Shown here one piece after another: positions 54,914 through 62,781 of a stretch of DNA of 64,000 nucleotides (positions within the stretch are counted from its first letter, which is position 1; every line of letters begins with the position of its first letter). The notes under the pieces were generated by a model, which saw only the letters and a list, made by a program, of their open reading frames with translations, searched no databases and was not told the origin of the DNA. The translations under genes were made by a program, and so were the position numbers. Source of the DNA: Nitrosomonas sp. (GTDB lineage Bacteria; Pseudomonadota; Gammaproteobacteria; Burkholderiales; Nitrosomonadaceae); the NCBI GenBank assembly GCA_016703745.1, contig JADJBK010000006.1, positions 1,364,001 to 1,428,000 on the forward strand, read 5' to 3'.

Positions 54914-56412
54914 GAGCTGCCTCCTTGCGTTGCCCAGTTTCCGCTGAGGAGTTGATCGTAGGTATCCGCAGTGTGTTGTTTGATTGGGATGTCCGGCTGC
55001 GGCACATGCTGTCGCAGAAATCGCTTTTGCAGTGTTTGCAGTTCAGGTAGCGGATGTTGTTGCAACAATTCAGCGGCCAACTGGCTCTCGCAATCATAGT
55101 CGTAGGCAAAACGCAGCACCGATACCATCCATTTGCAAGCGAGTCCGGGATCAAATTGTTGTTGTACCCGCGCCCACAGCTGGTGATACTGTGGCGTTGG
55201 CAACAGATCATCCCGCAGCCGGGAAAAGCGAAAGGCTTGTGGCTTTGCCGCCAATGCATGAATCACATGACGGTAATCGATGCGCCGGGCGCGTCCTTCT
55301 GGCGTTTTCGGATACGCGCGCGGTAAGGTAATGACCGGTGTTTGGCCAACAAAGCATTCCAGACGATCGTGATAGAGATGGACCCGGATGTTCTCGCCAA
55401 TGAGTCTGGATGGCACACTGTAGAGTCCCCGTTTGACCGCTATGGTGCTACTGGTGGTCACTTTGACGGTCAGTTCACTGAAGTCCATGAAGCGGTAGCG
55501 TGGCAGTGGCTGGAGATGCGATTGCTCTTCCGCCAATCGCCCCCTGCAGCGCAGATTGAGCTTATCGACGATCCGTTCAAGAAAACGGCGGTAGGCGCCC
55601 ACACTTTCGAAATCCGCAGATCCCCGCAGTTTGATCGCCTGCTCAATCCGGTGTTTGAGCGAACCATGGGCATTTTCTACGGCGCCATTTTCATGGCTGA
55701 CGCCCAGGTTATTGACCGTAGGCTTCATGCCATAGTGTTGACACAGCGCCGCATAAGATTGCGTGAGTTCTTGTTTTTGGCTCGCATTGACGTATGCGGC
55801 ACTCAGGCTGTCGGTGCGATGTTCCCTGGGCACGCCGCCCAGTTTATGCAAGGCGGTCTGCAATCCATCGGCCAACGCACTATAACTTTCCCCGCCCCGG
55901 ATGATATGAACCGCGCGCCAATGACTATAAGCCAGACGAAACTGATACAGCAGGTGATCAAATGGTTTGCCTGCAATCGTAATTGCCGTGCGCGGCCGGG
56001 TAAAATCGGACAACCCCTGGTGCCCGGCAGGCACCGACTGGCAAAACATGACCGCCTTACCGGGACCTTGCGTTGCCCGCCAGTGTTTTACACGGCGCTG
56101 CAAGCTTCTGAGAAATTTCTCCGGGTATTGGCCGGGATATCGATCATCCAGGTACTCCCAAAGCGTAGTCCCGGTCAGTTCAAGTTCCCCGTACAGCAAT
56201 GGAACCAATTCGGTCTCCCAAACCAGCGCAAAAGGATCCTGGCGCGTGCGCCATTGCCGTTGCGACTTCTCCACCCGCACACCCTTCTCAATCCTGCGGC
56301 CACTGCGGATACTTACCCCCGCTTTCGCAGTCGCTGTCTCCTGACCATGCCCTATCTGACGATTCTTCATATAAATAGCTTCCTGTTGATGAGTGATATG
56401 TTTTCCAGGCAA
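54892..56412 (-). CDS. istA: IS21-family transposase IstA (copy 2)
   Basis: A 506-residue IstA, full length. Compared with copy 1 I count 12 substitutions (for example H to Y in LLYGE, L to F in EKFLR, W to R in FTRPR, H to R in AYRRF), spread along the protein. The catalytic segment SHENGAVENAHGSLKHR is unchanged. The start is TTG at 56412 as in copy 1. It overlaps istB by 22 bases. Confidence 0.94.
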   Translation of the reverse strand: MPGKHITHQQEAIYMKNRQIGHGQETATAKAGVSIRSGRRIEKGVRVEKSQRQWRTRQDPFALVWETELVPLLYGELELTGTTLWEYLDDRYPGQYPEKFLRSLQRRVKHWRATQGPGKAVMFCQSVPAGHQGLSDFTRPRTAITIAGKPFDHLLYQFRLAYSHWRAVHIIRGGESYSALADGLQTALHKLGGVPREHRTDSLSAAYVNASQKQELTQSYAALCQHYGMKPTVNNLGVSHENGAVENAHGSLKHRIEQAIKLRGSADFESVGAYRRFLERIVDKLNLRCRGRLAEEQSHLQPLPRYRFMDFSELTVKVTTSSTIAVKRGLYSVPSRLIGENIRVHLYHDRLECFVGQTPVITLPRAYPKTPEGRARRIDYRHVIHALAAKPQAFRFSRLRDDLLPTPQYHQLWARVQQQFDPGLACKWMVSVLRFAYDYDCESQLAAELLQQHPLPELQTLQKRFLRQHVPQPDIPIKQHTADTYDQLLSGNWATQGGSSCLNRSH

Positions 56413-56517
56413 GTTCTTTCTCCTTATATAGAAAAGAACTCATACTGATACTTTCACTCAACCGGTCAAGATAATTGTCGCCTGACCGGACAGGTTAATT
56501 GTCGTCTAATAAAGCAC

Positions 56518-56542
56518 CCAGCTCCGGTTGCCGGGCGTATAA
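56518..56542 (-). pseudogene. 25-bp islet of IS3-2 OrfB between IS21 and IS5
   Basis: This short segment encodes YARQPELG and is all that separates the IS21 duplication from the IS5 end. It joins the OrfB codons GATGCGCTGGAGCAGGCGTTA on one side (beyond IS5) with GCTTTGATTCACCACAGC on the other (beyond IS21), making a continuous DALEQALYARQPELGALIHH. Confidence 0.88.
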
Positions 56543-57735
56543 GGAACCTCTGATTAATTCCCCGCAAGTAATATAATTCTGCATCAAACTTTTTCGAGAA
56601 GCTATTCATGAAACCTTACCAACAGATGAGTTTTGCTGATGCCGAATACGCCAATAAGGGCAAAGTCACGCGCCGCGAGAAGTTTCTCGATCAACTTGAT
56701 GGATTATTGCCTTGGCAGGCTATGATTGATGTTATTGAACCACACTATGCGCCAGGCAATGGGCGTGGCCGCAAACCATTTGCCTTGGAATTGATGCTGC
56801 GCGCGCATGTTGCGCAAATTATCTACAACTATTCCGATCCGGGCATGGAAGATGCGCTGTATGAGATTGAATCACTGCGCCGTTTTTGCGGCATTCGTCT
56901 GGAAGCCGTGCCGGATGAAAGCACCATTTTGCAATTTCGGCATTTACTGGAAAAACACGGGTTAATGGATCAGATCTTCCAGGTCATCAACCAAACGCTG
57001 GGTGAGCGTGGGTTGTTCTTGAAAGCCGGCACCATCGTCGATGCCAGCCTGATTGCCGCGCCGACTTCAACCAAAAATAAGAGCCGGTCGCGTGATCCAG
57101 AAATGCATTCCAGCAAAAAGGGCAATCAATGGTTTTTCGGCAGCAAGTTTCATATCGGCGTCGATCATGAAACCGGGTTGGTGCATACGCTCAAAGTAAC
57201 CTCGGGGCATGTCAGCGACGTTGCCGAAGCCGCCGCCCTGCTGCATGGCGAGGAACAGTTTGTTCATGGCGATGCCGGATATCAGGGGCTGGATAAACGC
57301 CCGGAGATGCCGGCGGAAAGCCCTCCAGCCTGCGTGATCGCGATGCGTCCGGGCAAACTGGCCAGGCTCACGAAAGACGATTCCGGGGCGGCTCAACTAC
57401 TGCGCGGTGCCGCCCGTGAGCTGGCGAAACGCCGCGCCAAAGTCGAACACGTGTTTCGGGATATCAAAATCCGCTTTGGGTATGCTAAAAATCGCTATCG
57501 CGGCCTGGCCAAAAATGCGGCCCGTTTGACCTTCCTGACAGCCATTGCCAACGTCATCCGTGGTGATGCTTATGAACGTCGATGTCTTGTTGCGTCTGAA
57601 ATTTGAAAACAAGCCAGTAAATGAGCTTGTTTCCAGAGAGGAACGGCTGTTTTCATAAAAATCAGCGTCACTATTTGAAGTAGTGGTCAGTTTTTGAGTG
57701 ACTGCCGTTCAGAATGTTTGTTTTTCAGAGGTTCC
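56543..57735. mobile_element. IS5-family element
   Basis: 1193 bp with terminal inverted repeats GGAACCTCTG / CAGAGGTTCC and a 4-bp duplication ATAA (56539-56542 and 57736-57739). It holds one intact transposase gene on the plus strand. It is inserted in the OrfB of IS3-2. Confidence 0.92.
56608..57606 (+). CDS. IS5-family transposase
   Basis: DDE transposase of 332 residues. The N-terminus MKPYQQMSFADAEYANKGKVTRREKFLDQLDGLLPW is typical of the IS5 group. The catalytic Asp regions are GTIVDASLIAAPTSTKN and FVHGDAGYQGLDKRP, and the Glu lies in RAKVEHVFRDIKIRFGYAKNRYRGLAKN. The gene is intact and fills the element. Confidence 0.95.
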   Translation: MKPYQQMSFADAEYANKGKVTRREKFLDQLDGLLPWQAMIDVIEPHYAPGNGRGRKPFALELMLRAHVAQIIYNYSDPGMEDALYEIESLRRFCGIRLEAVPDESTILQFRHLLEKHGLMDQIFQVINQTLGERGLFLKAGTIVDASLIAAPTSTKNKSRSRDPEMHSSKKGNQWFFGSKFHIGVDHETGLVHTLKVTSGHVSDVAEAAALLHGEEQFVHGDAGYQGLDKRPEMPAESPPACVIAMRPGKLARLTKDDSGAAQLLRGAARELAKRRAKVEHVFRDIKIRFGYAKNRYRGLAKNAARLTFLTAIANVIRGDAYERRCLVASEI

Positions 57736-57739
57736 ATAA

Positions 57740-58327
57740 CGCCTGCTCCAGCGCATCCAGCACGAAGTCTGTGTGCATGCTGGAACTGACACGCCAACCC
57801 ACGATGCACCGGGCAAACACGTCGATGACGAACGCGACATACAGCCAGCCCTGCCAGGTGGAAACATAGGTGAAATCCGACACCCACAACTGGTTTGGGC
57901 GATCTGCCTTGAATTGCCGGTTGACCCTGTCCAGTGGGCACGGCAGCGCCTTGTCTGAAACCGTCGTGCGGACAATCTTGCCGCGCCGTACACCTTCCAG
58001 CCCCAACCGTTTCATCAGCCGCTCAACAGTGCAACGAGCTACCTGTATTCCTTCGCGCTTAAGTTGTCGCCATACCTTGTCGGCACCATAAACCTGCAGA
58101 TTGGCCTGCCAGATTCGTTATATCTGCGGCATCAGATCGTCATCGCGAATAGCTCGGGCACAGCGCAATGCCGGATTACGCAGTTCGACAACGTGACGTC
58201 GATATCCCGACGGAGCGACCTGCAATACCTTGCAGATCGGCTCGACTCCGTGGGTGTCGCGATGCCGGTCAATGAACGATCTTAGGATTTGAGTTTGCGG
58301 TCGAGCTCCGCCTGGGCAAAAAAGCAC
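57740..58327 (-). pseudogene. IS3-2 transposase OrfB, N-terminal part (nonsense codon)
   Basis: Reads LRSFIDRHRDTHGVEPICKVLQVAPSGYRRHV and on to DDLMPQI, then TAA at 58118-58120 where Gln (CAA) is expected, then RIWQANLQVYGADKVWRQLKREGIQVARCTVERLMKRLGL in the same frame. The first catalytic Asp is in NQLWVSDFTYVSTWQGWLYVAFVIDVFAR. It ends at the IS5 insertion after DALEQAL. Confidence 0.9.
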
Positions 58328-58604
58328 TGGCCAGTTTCAGTATCTCATTGGCGCGACGTAATTCCTTGACTTCACGCTCCAGTGCTTTGATGCGCTCGCG
58401 TTCTTCACTGGTGACGCCATCTCGCAAGCCTGTGTCGATCTCGTGCTTCTTCACCCAATCATGCAATGTCGGTGGTGCGCAGCCAATCTTTGGCGCTATC
58501 GATTCTATCGTCGCCCACAGCGAAGGGTACTCACTGCGATGCTCTTGCACCAGACGGACTGCGCGTGCTTTTACTTCAGGGGAATATTTGTTTAATTTGT
58601 TCAT
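58269..58604 (-). CDS. IS3-2 transposase OrfA
   Basis: A 111-residue OrfA: MNKLNKYSPEVKARAVRLVQEHRSEYPSLWATIESIAPKIGCAPPTLHDWVKKHEIDTG is a helix-turn-helix of the IS3 group, followed by the coiled coil ERIKALEREVKELRRANEILKLASAF. The T6 run in this last part is a likely -1 slippage site leading into OrfB (FFAQAELDRKLKS). Intact in itself. Confidence 0.9.
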   Translation of the reverse strand: MNKLNKYSPEVKARAVRLVQEHRSEYPSLWATIESIAPKIGCAPPTLHDWVKKHEIDTGLRDGVTSEERERIKALEREVKELRRANEILKLASAFLPRRSSTANSNPKIVH

Positions 58605-58657
58605 GGCTCCATTCTCTCAAGATTTGGAGCCTCCTCAAAATCCGGGGCGATTCAGGC

Positions 58658-58705
58658 CGTATTTTCAGGACCCCATTAGAAGCAGGGCCGAGGCTCATTA
58701 CTAAC
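58658..58705 (+). pseudogene. IS1595-family relic, terminal piece beyond IS3-2
   Basis: Joined to 53735, the frame continues RRPYFQDPIRSRAEAHY and then a stop, resembling the C-terminal RPYRLLKMAEAHY type ending of IS1595 transposases. This supports insertion of IS3-2 into an already decayed IS1595 copy. The piece is very short, so the call depends on the joined reading. Confidence 0.5.
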
Positions 58706-58754
58706 CGGCAAAACAAATATTCAAATATTCAAGAGTGCAGCTACTAATTTAATC

Positions 58755-59183
58755 TTATTTTGCGCACGCGCGGACGCCAACACCATGTTCATACACCAAT
58801 TTTCCTCCTTTCCATCCCGCACTACAAAGAAGAAAAAACCCCAAAATCGAGAAAGCAATGGCAGCCAATCCTGGCGATTCAATTTGTGTGCCATCAAGAC
58901 GCAGAAACAAGCTGATCGCATAGAAAGACCAGCTGATCATAATCAAAATCATATGTTGGTTCACCACCTTCATCACCGGACTCTGCTGATCAATTTTTCC
59001 AAGCTCAAGCAACCCAGTCATCATCGCAGGTAACGCAGTACCTGTTCCAGTGACAAGCAACACCCCAGTCACCCAACCCGTCTGTTCATTTGTAAAAATG
59101 AAACTTGCAATGTCTGCTATTGTTGCAAGAAACCAGGTCGCCAGCGGAAAATGAACCAGCATTGGGTGGACGGGATGTTTCAT
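58755..59183 (-). CDS. DUF2231-family membrane protein
   Basis: A 142-residue integral membrane protein. MKHPVHPMLVHFPLATWFLATIADIASFIF is the family start, with HPxHPMLVHFP giving two conserved His. Four hydrophobic segments are visible (about 10-30, 40-60, 78-96, 106-124), and it ends GWKGGKLVYEHGVGV, also family-typical. The function is unknown; conserved His suggest metal or heme binding. It lies 20 bases after the small membrane protein gene on the same strand. Confidence 0.85.
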   Translation of the reverse strand: MKHPVHPMLVHFPLATWFLATIADIASFIFTNEQTGWVTGVLLVTGTGTALPAMMTGLLELGKIDQQSPVMKVVNQHMILIMISWSFYAISLFLRLDGTQIESPGLAAIAFSILGFFLLCSAGWKGGKLVYEHGVGVRACAK

Positions 59184-59203
59184 GTGATTTAGTTTTTAAT
59201 ATA

Positions 59204-59542
59204 TTAAAGAAACAGGCTGAGCAACGTCAGAAAGCCTGCCACCGCCACACCGGCATGAATAAGCACCACATTTTTTGGTGCAACGTTGCCTTTTGCGTGC
59301 ATCGAGGCAAGATAGCATCCGCCTAATGCGGCAACAACAAGCAATCCAAGTGCAGCGGTCAAGCGTGAGCCCCCTGAGCCTTCCAGCACCATCATGATCA
59401 GCATGATCAAACCTGTCGCGCCCAATAAAGCGTGAATAATGGACAAGGGCCATGGCGCCAACTGTCCAGACAGAACTTTCGCGGCTAACACAACACCGCC
59501 AACAGCTGCAATGGCTAACACCATGATTAAATAGGTCAGCAT
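59204..59542 (-). CDS. Small four-helix membrane protein of unknown function
   Basis: 112 residues, nearly all hydrophobic: segments at about 3-22, 33-52, 61-82 and 91-111. A conserved-looking His occurs at IIHALLGATG, and another at LIHAGVAVAGF. I do not recognise the family. GAGGAAAG precedes the ATG. It is the first gene of a two-gene unit with the DUF2231 protein, divergent from a SufR-like regulator, which suggests common control. Confidence 0.75.
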   Translation of the reverse strand: MLTYLIMVLAIAAVGGVVLAAKVLSGQLAPWPLSIIHALLGATGLIMLIMMVLEGSGGSRLTAALGLLVVAALGGCYLASMHAKGNVAPKNVVLIHAGVAVAGFLTLLSLFL

Positions 59543-59654
59543 TAAACTTTCCTCCTCATATTAGCGTGAGAGTTTATACTTTACCCTATGTTTGAAATCT
59601 TTTGTAATAGAGATATGTCAAAACCAGCAAACACAACCATTACCAATATTCAGA

Positions 59655-60299
59655 ATGCCCTCTTTGTCATTTTTAGGTCAAAGCCAACAATTATTGATCA
59701 CGGCGTTACTTCGCCATCGCAGCGGGCTTACGGTAGACGAGCTATCGTCTCTACTATCCATCTCTCGCAATGCAGTCAATCAGCATCTGTCGAGCCTGAG
59801 CGGCAGCGGCTTCATTCAGACCGCAACTCTGGCAAGTACGGGAGGCAGGCCGAGCAAAATTTATTCGTTATCACCAAGTGGTTTAGAACTTTTCCAAAGA
59901 CGTTACTCATTCTTTGCCAGACTGCTGCTTTCGTGGGTCGATAAAAATCTGGGGGAACAGGAAACAAAACTATGTTTGCATTCGCTCGGGGAACAAATGG
60001 CTCGAGAATTTGAAGATCGCATAGAGAACCAATCATCATCAACAGCTAAACTTCATGAAGTAGCTGCGGTTATGTGTGAACTTGGTTATGATGCAAGCGT
60101 AAAGGAAACCGCAGGAAACCATACTGAAATCATTGCCAATAACTGTATTTACAATAAACTCGCTGAGGAGTACCAGGGATTTTGCACGCTCGATCTGAGT
60201 TTTCTATCCTCATTACTAAAAGCTGACATCGAACATAAAGAATGTATCGTCAAGAAAGGAAACTACTGCTGTTTTGTAATCGCAGGCCATTCTGACTAG
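59655..60299 (+). CDS. SufR-like (COG2345) iron-sulfur transcriptional regulator
   Basis: Winged-helix regulator, 214 residues from the ATG at 59655 (MPSLSFLGQSQQLLITALLRHRSGLT); a TTG at 59592 would add 21 residues. The HTH is TVDELSSLLSISRNAVNQHLSSLSGSGFIQT. The C-terminal half carries NNCIYNKLAEEYQGFCTLDLSFLSSLL and NYCCFVI. Cys positions in NNC, GFC and YCC match the SufR cluster ligands, so [Fe-S] sensing is likely. It is divergent from two membrane-protein genes with a short gap and probably controls them. Which signal it reads is inference. Confidence 0.78.
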   Translation: MPSLSFLGQSQQLLITALLRHRSGLTVDELSSLLSISRNAVNQHLSSLSGSGFIQTATLASTGGRPSKIYSLSPSGLELFQRRYSFFARLLLSWVDKNLGEQETKLCLHSLGEQMAREFEDRIENQSSSTAKLHEVAAVMCELGYDASVKETAGNHTEIIANNCIYNKLAEEYQGFCTLDLSFLSSLLKADIEHKECIVKKGNYCCFVIAGHSD

Positions 60300-60310
60300 G
60301 TTTTCCCATT

Positions 60311-62176
60311 TTACGCCTCTATCAATGCCAGCAATTCAAGCCATTCTTCTTCTAGTATCTCGATTTTTTTCTCCAATTCGCTACGATTTTGATCTAGAAC
60401 CTGTATTTCTCTTTGAGTCAAATTGATATAAGTCGAACTATCTATCAAACGGCTATTGATAGCATCCAATTCAACCTGTAGAGATATAATCGATGTTTCC
60501 AGTTTTACCTGTTTTGTGAATAAAAACTTTTTATTCGGCCGCGGCTTAATTTCCGGCAAAACAGATTTTCCATTTATCGGGATATCTATTTTCACTCGCT
60601 CTGTTTTTAGCGCTTGATCTTTTTCAAACCACTTTTTATATTCCTCCAAGTCACCATCAAACAATTTTACTGATCTATCTGCAACCAGCCAAAGTTCGTC
60701 AGCAATCGCTTTAATCAAACCTCGATCATGTGACACCAATACCACAGCACCCACATACTCTTCCAAAGCCAGAGTCAACAAATCCCGCATTTCCATATCA
60801 AGATGATTGGTTGGCTCATCCAGCAAAAGAATATGTGGTTTTTGATAAGCAATCAGAGCTAGCGCCAGTCGGCTTTTCTCCCCTCCTGAAAAAGTTGCAA
60901 CTGGACGATCTTCATCATTTCCCGCCAGACCGAATCCCCCTAGAAAATTTCTTAATACCAATTCTTTTTCGCCAGGAGCAATTTTCTGAACATGCTGCAG
61001 GGGGGTTTGATTGCCATCCAGATATTCCAATTGATGCTGGGCAAAATAGCCAATGCGAATATCGGAATTGACATGCACTTGTCCAGCTGTTGGTTTAATT
61101 TCACCAATTAACAATTTGATTAGCGTTGATTTACCCGCGCCATTGGGTCCAATTAATGCCGCACGCGCACCCGCGCGCAAAGAAAAATTAACCTGATCGA
61201 ATATCAATTGATCACCATATTTGAAACCGGCACTTTCAGCCTCTATCAACAAATCCGGACCACGTTCCGGCGCTTCAATTTTAAATTCGCAGTGATTTTG
61301 TTTACCGTGTACAGGGGCAATTCTCACCAAACGCTCCAGTGCTTTAAGTCGGCTTTGCGCCTGTTTCGCCTTAGTCGCCTTAGCACGAAATCGTCGCACA
61401 AAATCTTCCATATGAGCGATCTGTTGCTGCTGTTGCTGAAAAGCCTGTTCCTGCTGACTCATTCTTTCTATCATTGCACGCTCAAATTTATCGTAGTTAC
61501 CGCTATAAGCATCAATTACGCCATCGTGCATATAAGCCACCTGATTGACGCATGCATTCAGAAATTCACGATCATGTGAAACAACAATCAAACTTCCAGG
61601 ATAACGCGCAAGGTATTCCTCCAGCCATATAATCGCCTCCAAATCAAGATGATTAGTCGGCTCATCCAGCAACAACAAATCCGCTCGTCGCATCAGCGCC
61701 CTCGCCAAATTGAGTCGCATACGCCATCCACCGGAAAAACTGCTAACGGATTGCTCCAGCTTCGTTTGTGAAAAGCCCAGGCCATTCAGTAGTTGCGCGG
61801 CACGCGCCGGCGCACCGTAGCCATCAATCTCCTCAAACCGATGCTGAGCGGCAAACCAGTCCGCATCATGCATATTGCTCTCTAACACTGCTTGCAGTTG
61901 CTGCCACTCCGCATCTCCCTCCAGCGTAAAAGCCAGTGCAGCTTGCGCAGAACTAACAATCTCCTGCTCGACAAAAGCAAGTGTTTTCCCTTTCTGCAAA
62001 GATACTTCGCCCTGATCTGGCGCAATCTCCCCACGAATTAACTGAAACAAAGTGGATTTACCACATCCATTTCTACCAACCAATCCAACCCGCTGATTCG
62101 CAAAAACCTGTAGGTTAATATCACGCAACAGAGGGATTCCACTTTGCAGAAAAGAAAGATTACGAATCGAGAGCAT
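60311..62176 (-). CDS. ABC-F family ATPase (YheS-like)
   Basis: Soluble protein of 621 residues with two ABC domains and no membrane helices, a ribosome-associated translation factor class. The ATG at 62176 (MLSIRNLSFLQSGIPLL) is supported by GGGG upstream. Walker A motifs are GRNGCGKST and GPNGAGKST, the signatures SSFSGGWRMRL and ATFSGGEKSRL, and the Walker B motifs LLLDEPTNHLDLEAI and LLLDEPTNHLDMEM. The linker between the domains is charged (MSQQEQAFQQQQQQIAHMEDFVRRFRAKATKAKQAQSRLK). The C-terminal coiled coil is about 555-620. It is convergent with the regulator gene. Confidence 0.92.
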   Translation of the reverse strand: MLSIRNLSFLQSGIPLLRDINLQVFANQRVGLVGRNGCGKSTLFQLIRGEIAPDQGEVSLQKGKTLAFVEQEIVSSAQAALAFTLEGDAEWQQLQAVLESNMHDADWFAAQHRFEEIDGYGAPARAAQLLNGLGFSQTKLEQSVSSFSGGWRMRLNLARALMRRADLLLLDEPTNHLDLEAIIWLEEYLARYPGSLIVVSHDREFLNACVNQVAYMHDGVIDAYSGNYDKFERAMIERMSQQEQAFQQQQQQIAHMEDFVRRFRAKATKAKQAQSRLKALERLVRIAPVHGKQNHCEFKIEAPERGPDLLIEAESAGFKYGDQLIFDQVNFSLRAGARAALIGPNGAGKSTLIKLLIGEIKPTAGQVHVNSDIRIGYFAQHQLEYLDGNQTPLQHVQKIAPGEKELVLRNFLGGFGLAGNDEDRPVATFSGGEKSRLALALIAYQKPHILLLDEPTNHLDMEMRDLLTLALEEYVGAVVLVSHDRGLIKAIADELWLVADRSVKLFDGDLEEYKKWFEKDQALKTERVKIDIPINGKSVLPEIKPRPNKKFLFTKQVKLETSIISLQVELDAINSRLIDSSTYINLTQREIQVLDQNRSELEKKIEILEEEWLELLALIEA

Positions 62177-62379
62177 AAAAACCCCATCATTACTGGATCT
62201 CATCCAGGTAGTTACAAAAAAATTATCGCGAAAAAGAGACCATTGTTGAAGCAAGGGGTCTCACTGTACAATGACCTCCAACCCTAAAAGAATATACCAT
62301 TAGGTTTTTTTGGAAATTATCCAGGTTTTTGTTTTACCAGCTTGTCTACTCAGATTTTATATTTTCCGATATGGAGACT

Positions 62380-62781
62380 ATGTTCAACTACCCCGTGCGT
62401 GTCTATTATCAAGATACCGATACCGGCGGCGTGGTGTATCACGCCACCTACCTTGATTTCATGGAACGCGCACGATATGAATGGTTGCGTGAACTCGGTT
62501 TTGAAGTAAGCGCAATGATTCAATCGCATAAAATGATTTTTCTGGTGCGCTCACTCAATATTGAATATTTCAAACCAGCTCTACTGGACGATCTGCTGCA
62601 GGTGACTGTGCAGGCATCCGAAATAGGACGAAGCCGAGTAACGCTGCAACAGCAGGTATTAAGAGAGGATGGCTTACTGGTGAGCGCAACTGTACACGTC
62701 GTCTGCGTAGGCGCCGAGACGCTAAGACCAATTAGTGTTCCACTACCTCTTCGTCAAAAAATAGAAAAAATATCAACATGA
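62380..62781 (+). CDS. ybgC: Tol-Pal associated acyl-CoA thioesterase YbgC
   Basis: Hot-dog fold thioesterase, first gene of the tol cluster. The ATG at 62380 (MFNYPVRVYYQDTDTGGVVYHATYLDFMERARYEWLRELG) gives 133 residues, the E. coli length, and has GGAG 4 bases upstream. An ATG at 62371 is possible. The catalytic Asp is in DTDTGGVVYH. It overlaps tolQ by 4 bases. Confidence 0.95.
   Translation: MFNYPVRVYYQDTDTGGVVYHATYLDFMERARYEWLRELGFEVSAMIQSHKMIFLVRSLNIEYFKPALLDDLLQVTVQASEIGRSRVTLQQQVLREDGLLVSATVHVVCVGAETLRPISVPLPLRQKIEKIST

Larger units (their letters stand above)
54108..56511 (-). mobile_element. IS21-family element, copy 2 (inverted)
   Basis: 2404 bp, same length and ends as copy 1 but opposite orientation. 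The 6-bp duplication AAGCAC is present at 54102-54107 and 56512-56517 (GTGCTT on the element's strand). It is inserted in the OrfB of IS3-2 between the codons for LG and LIHHSD. The element appears intact. With copy 1 it brackets 47801-54107, which includes the whole amo operon. Confidence 0.94.
53736..58654 (-). mobile_element. IS3-family element (IS3-2), interrupted by IS21 and IS5 elements
   Basis: The ends TGAATCGCCCCGG are inverted at 53736 and 58654 and flanked by a 3-bp duplication GGC (53733-53735 and 58655-58657). Its own DNA, after removing IS21 (54108-56511), IS5 (56543-57735) and their duplications, is 1312 bp. It is of a different IS3 group from IS3-1 and IS3-3. OrfB carries a nonsense codon as well as two insertions, so the element is defective. 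Confidence 0.9.

Noticed and set aside
59588..59944. A 118-codon frame starting with ATG at 59588
   Set aside because: It overlaps the SufR-like regulator in another frame and shows no domain; the regulator frame has HTH and cysteine motifs.
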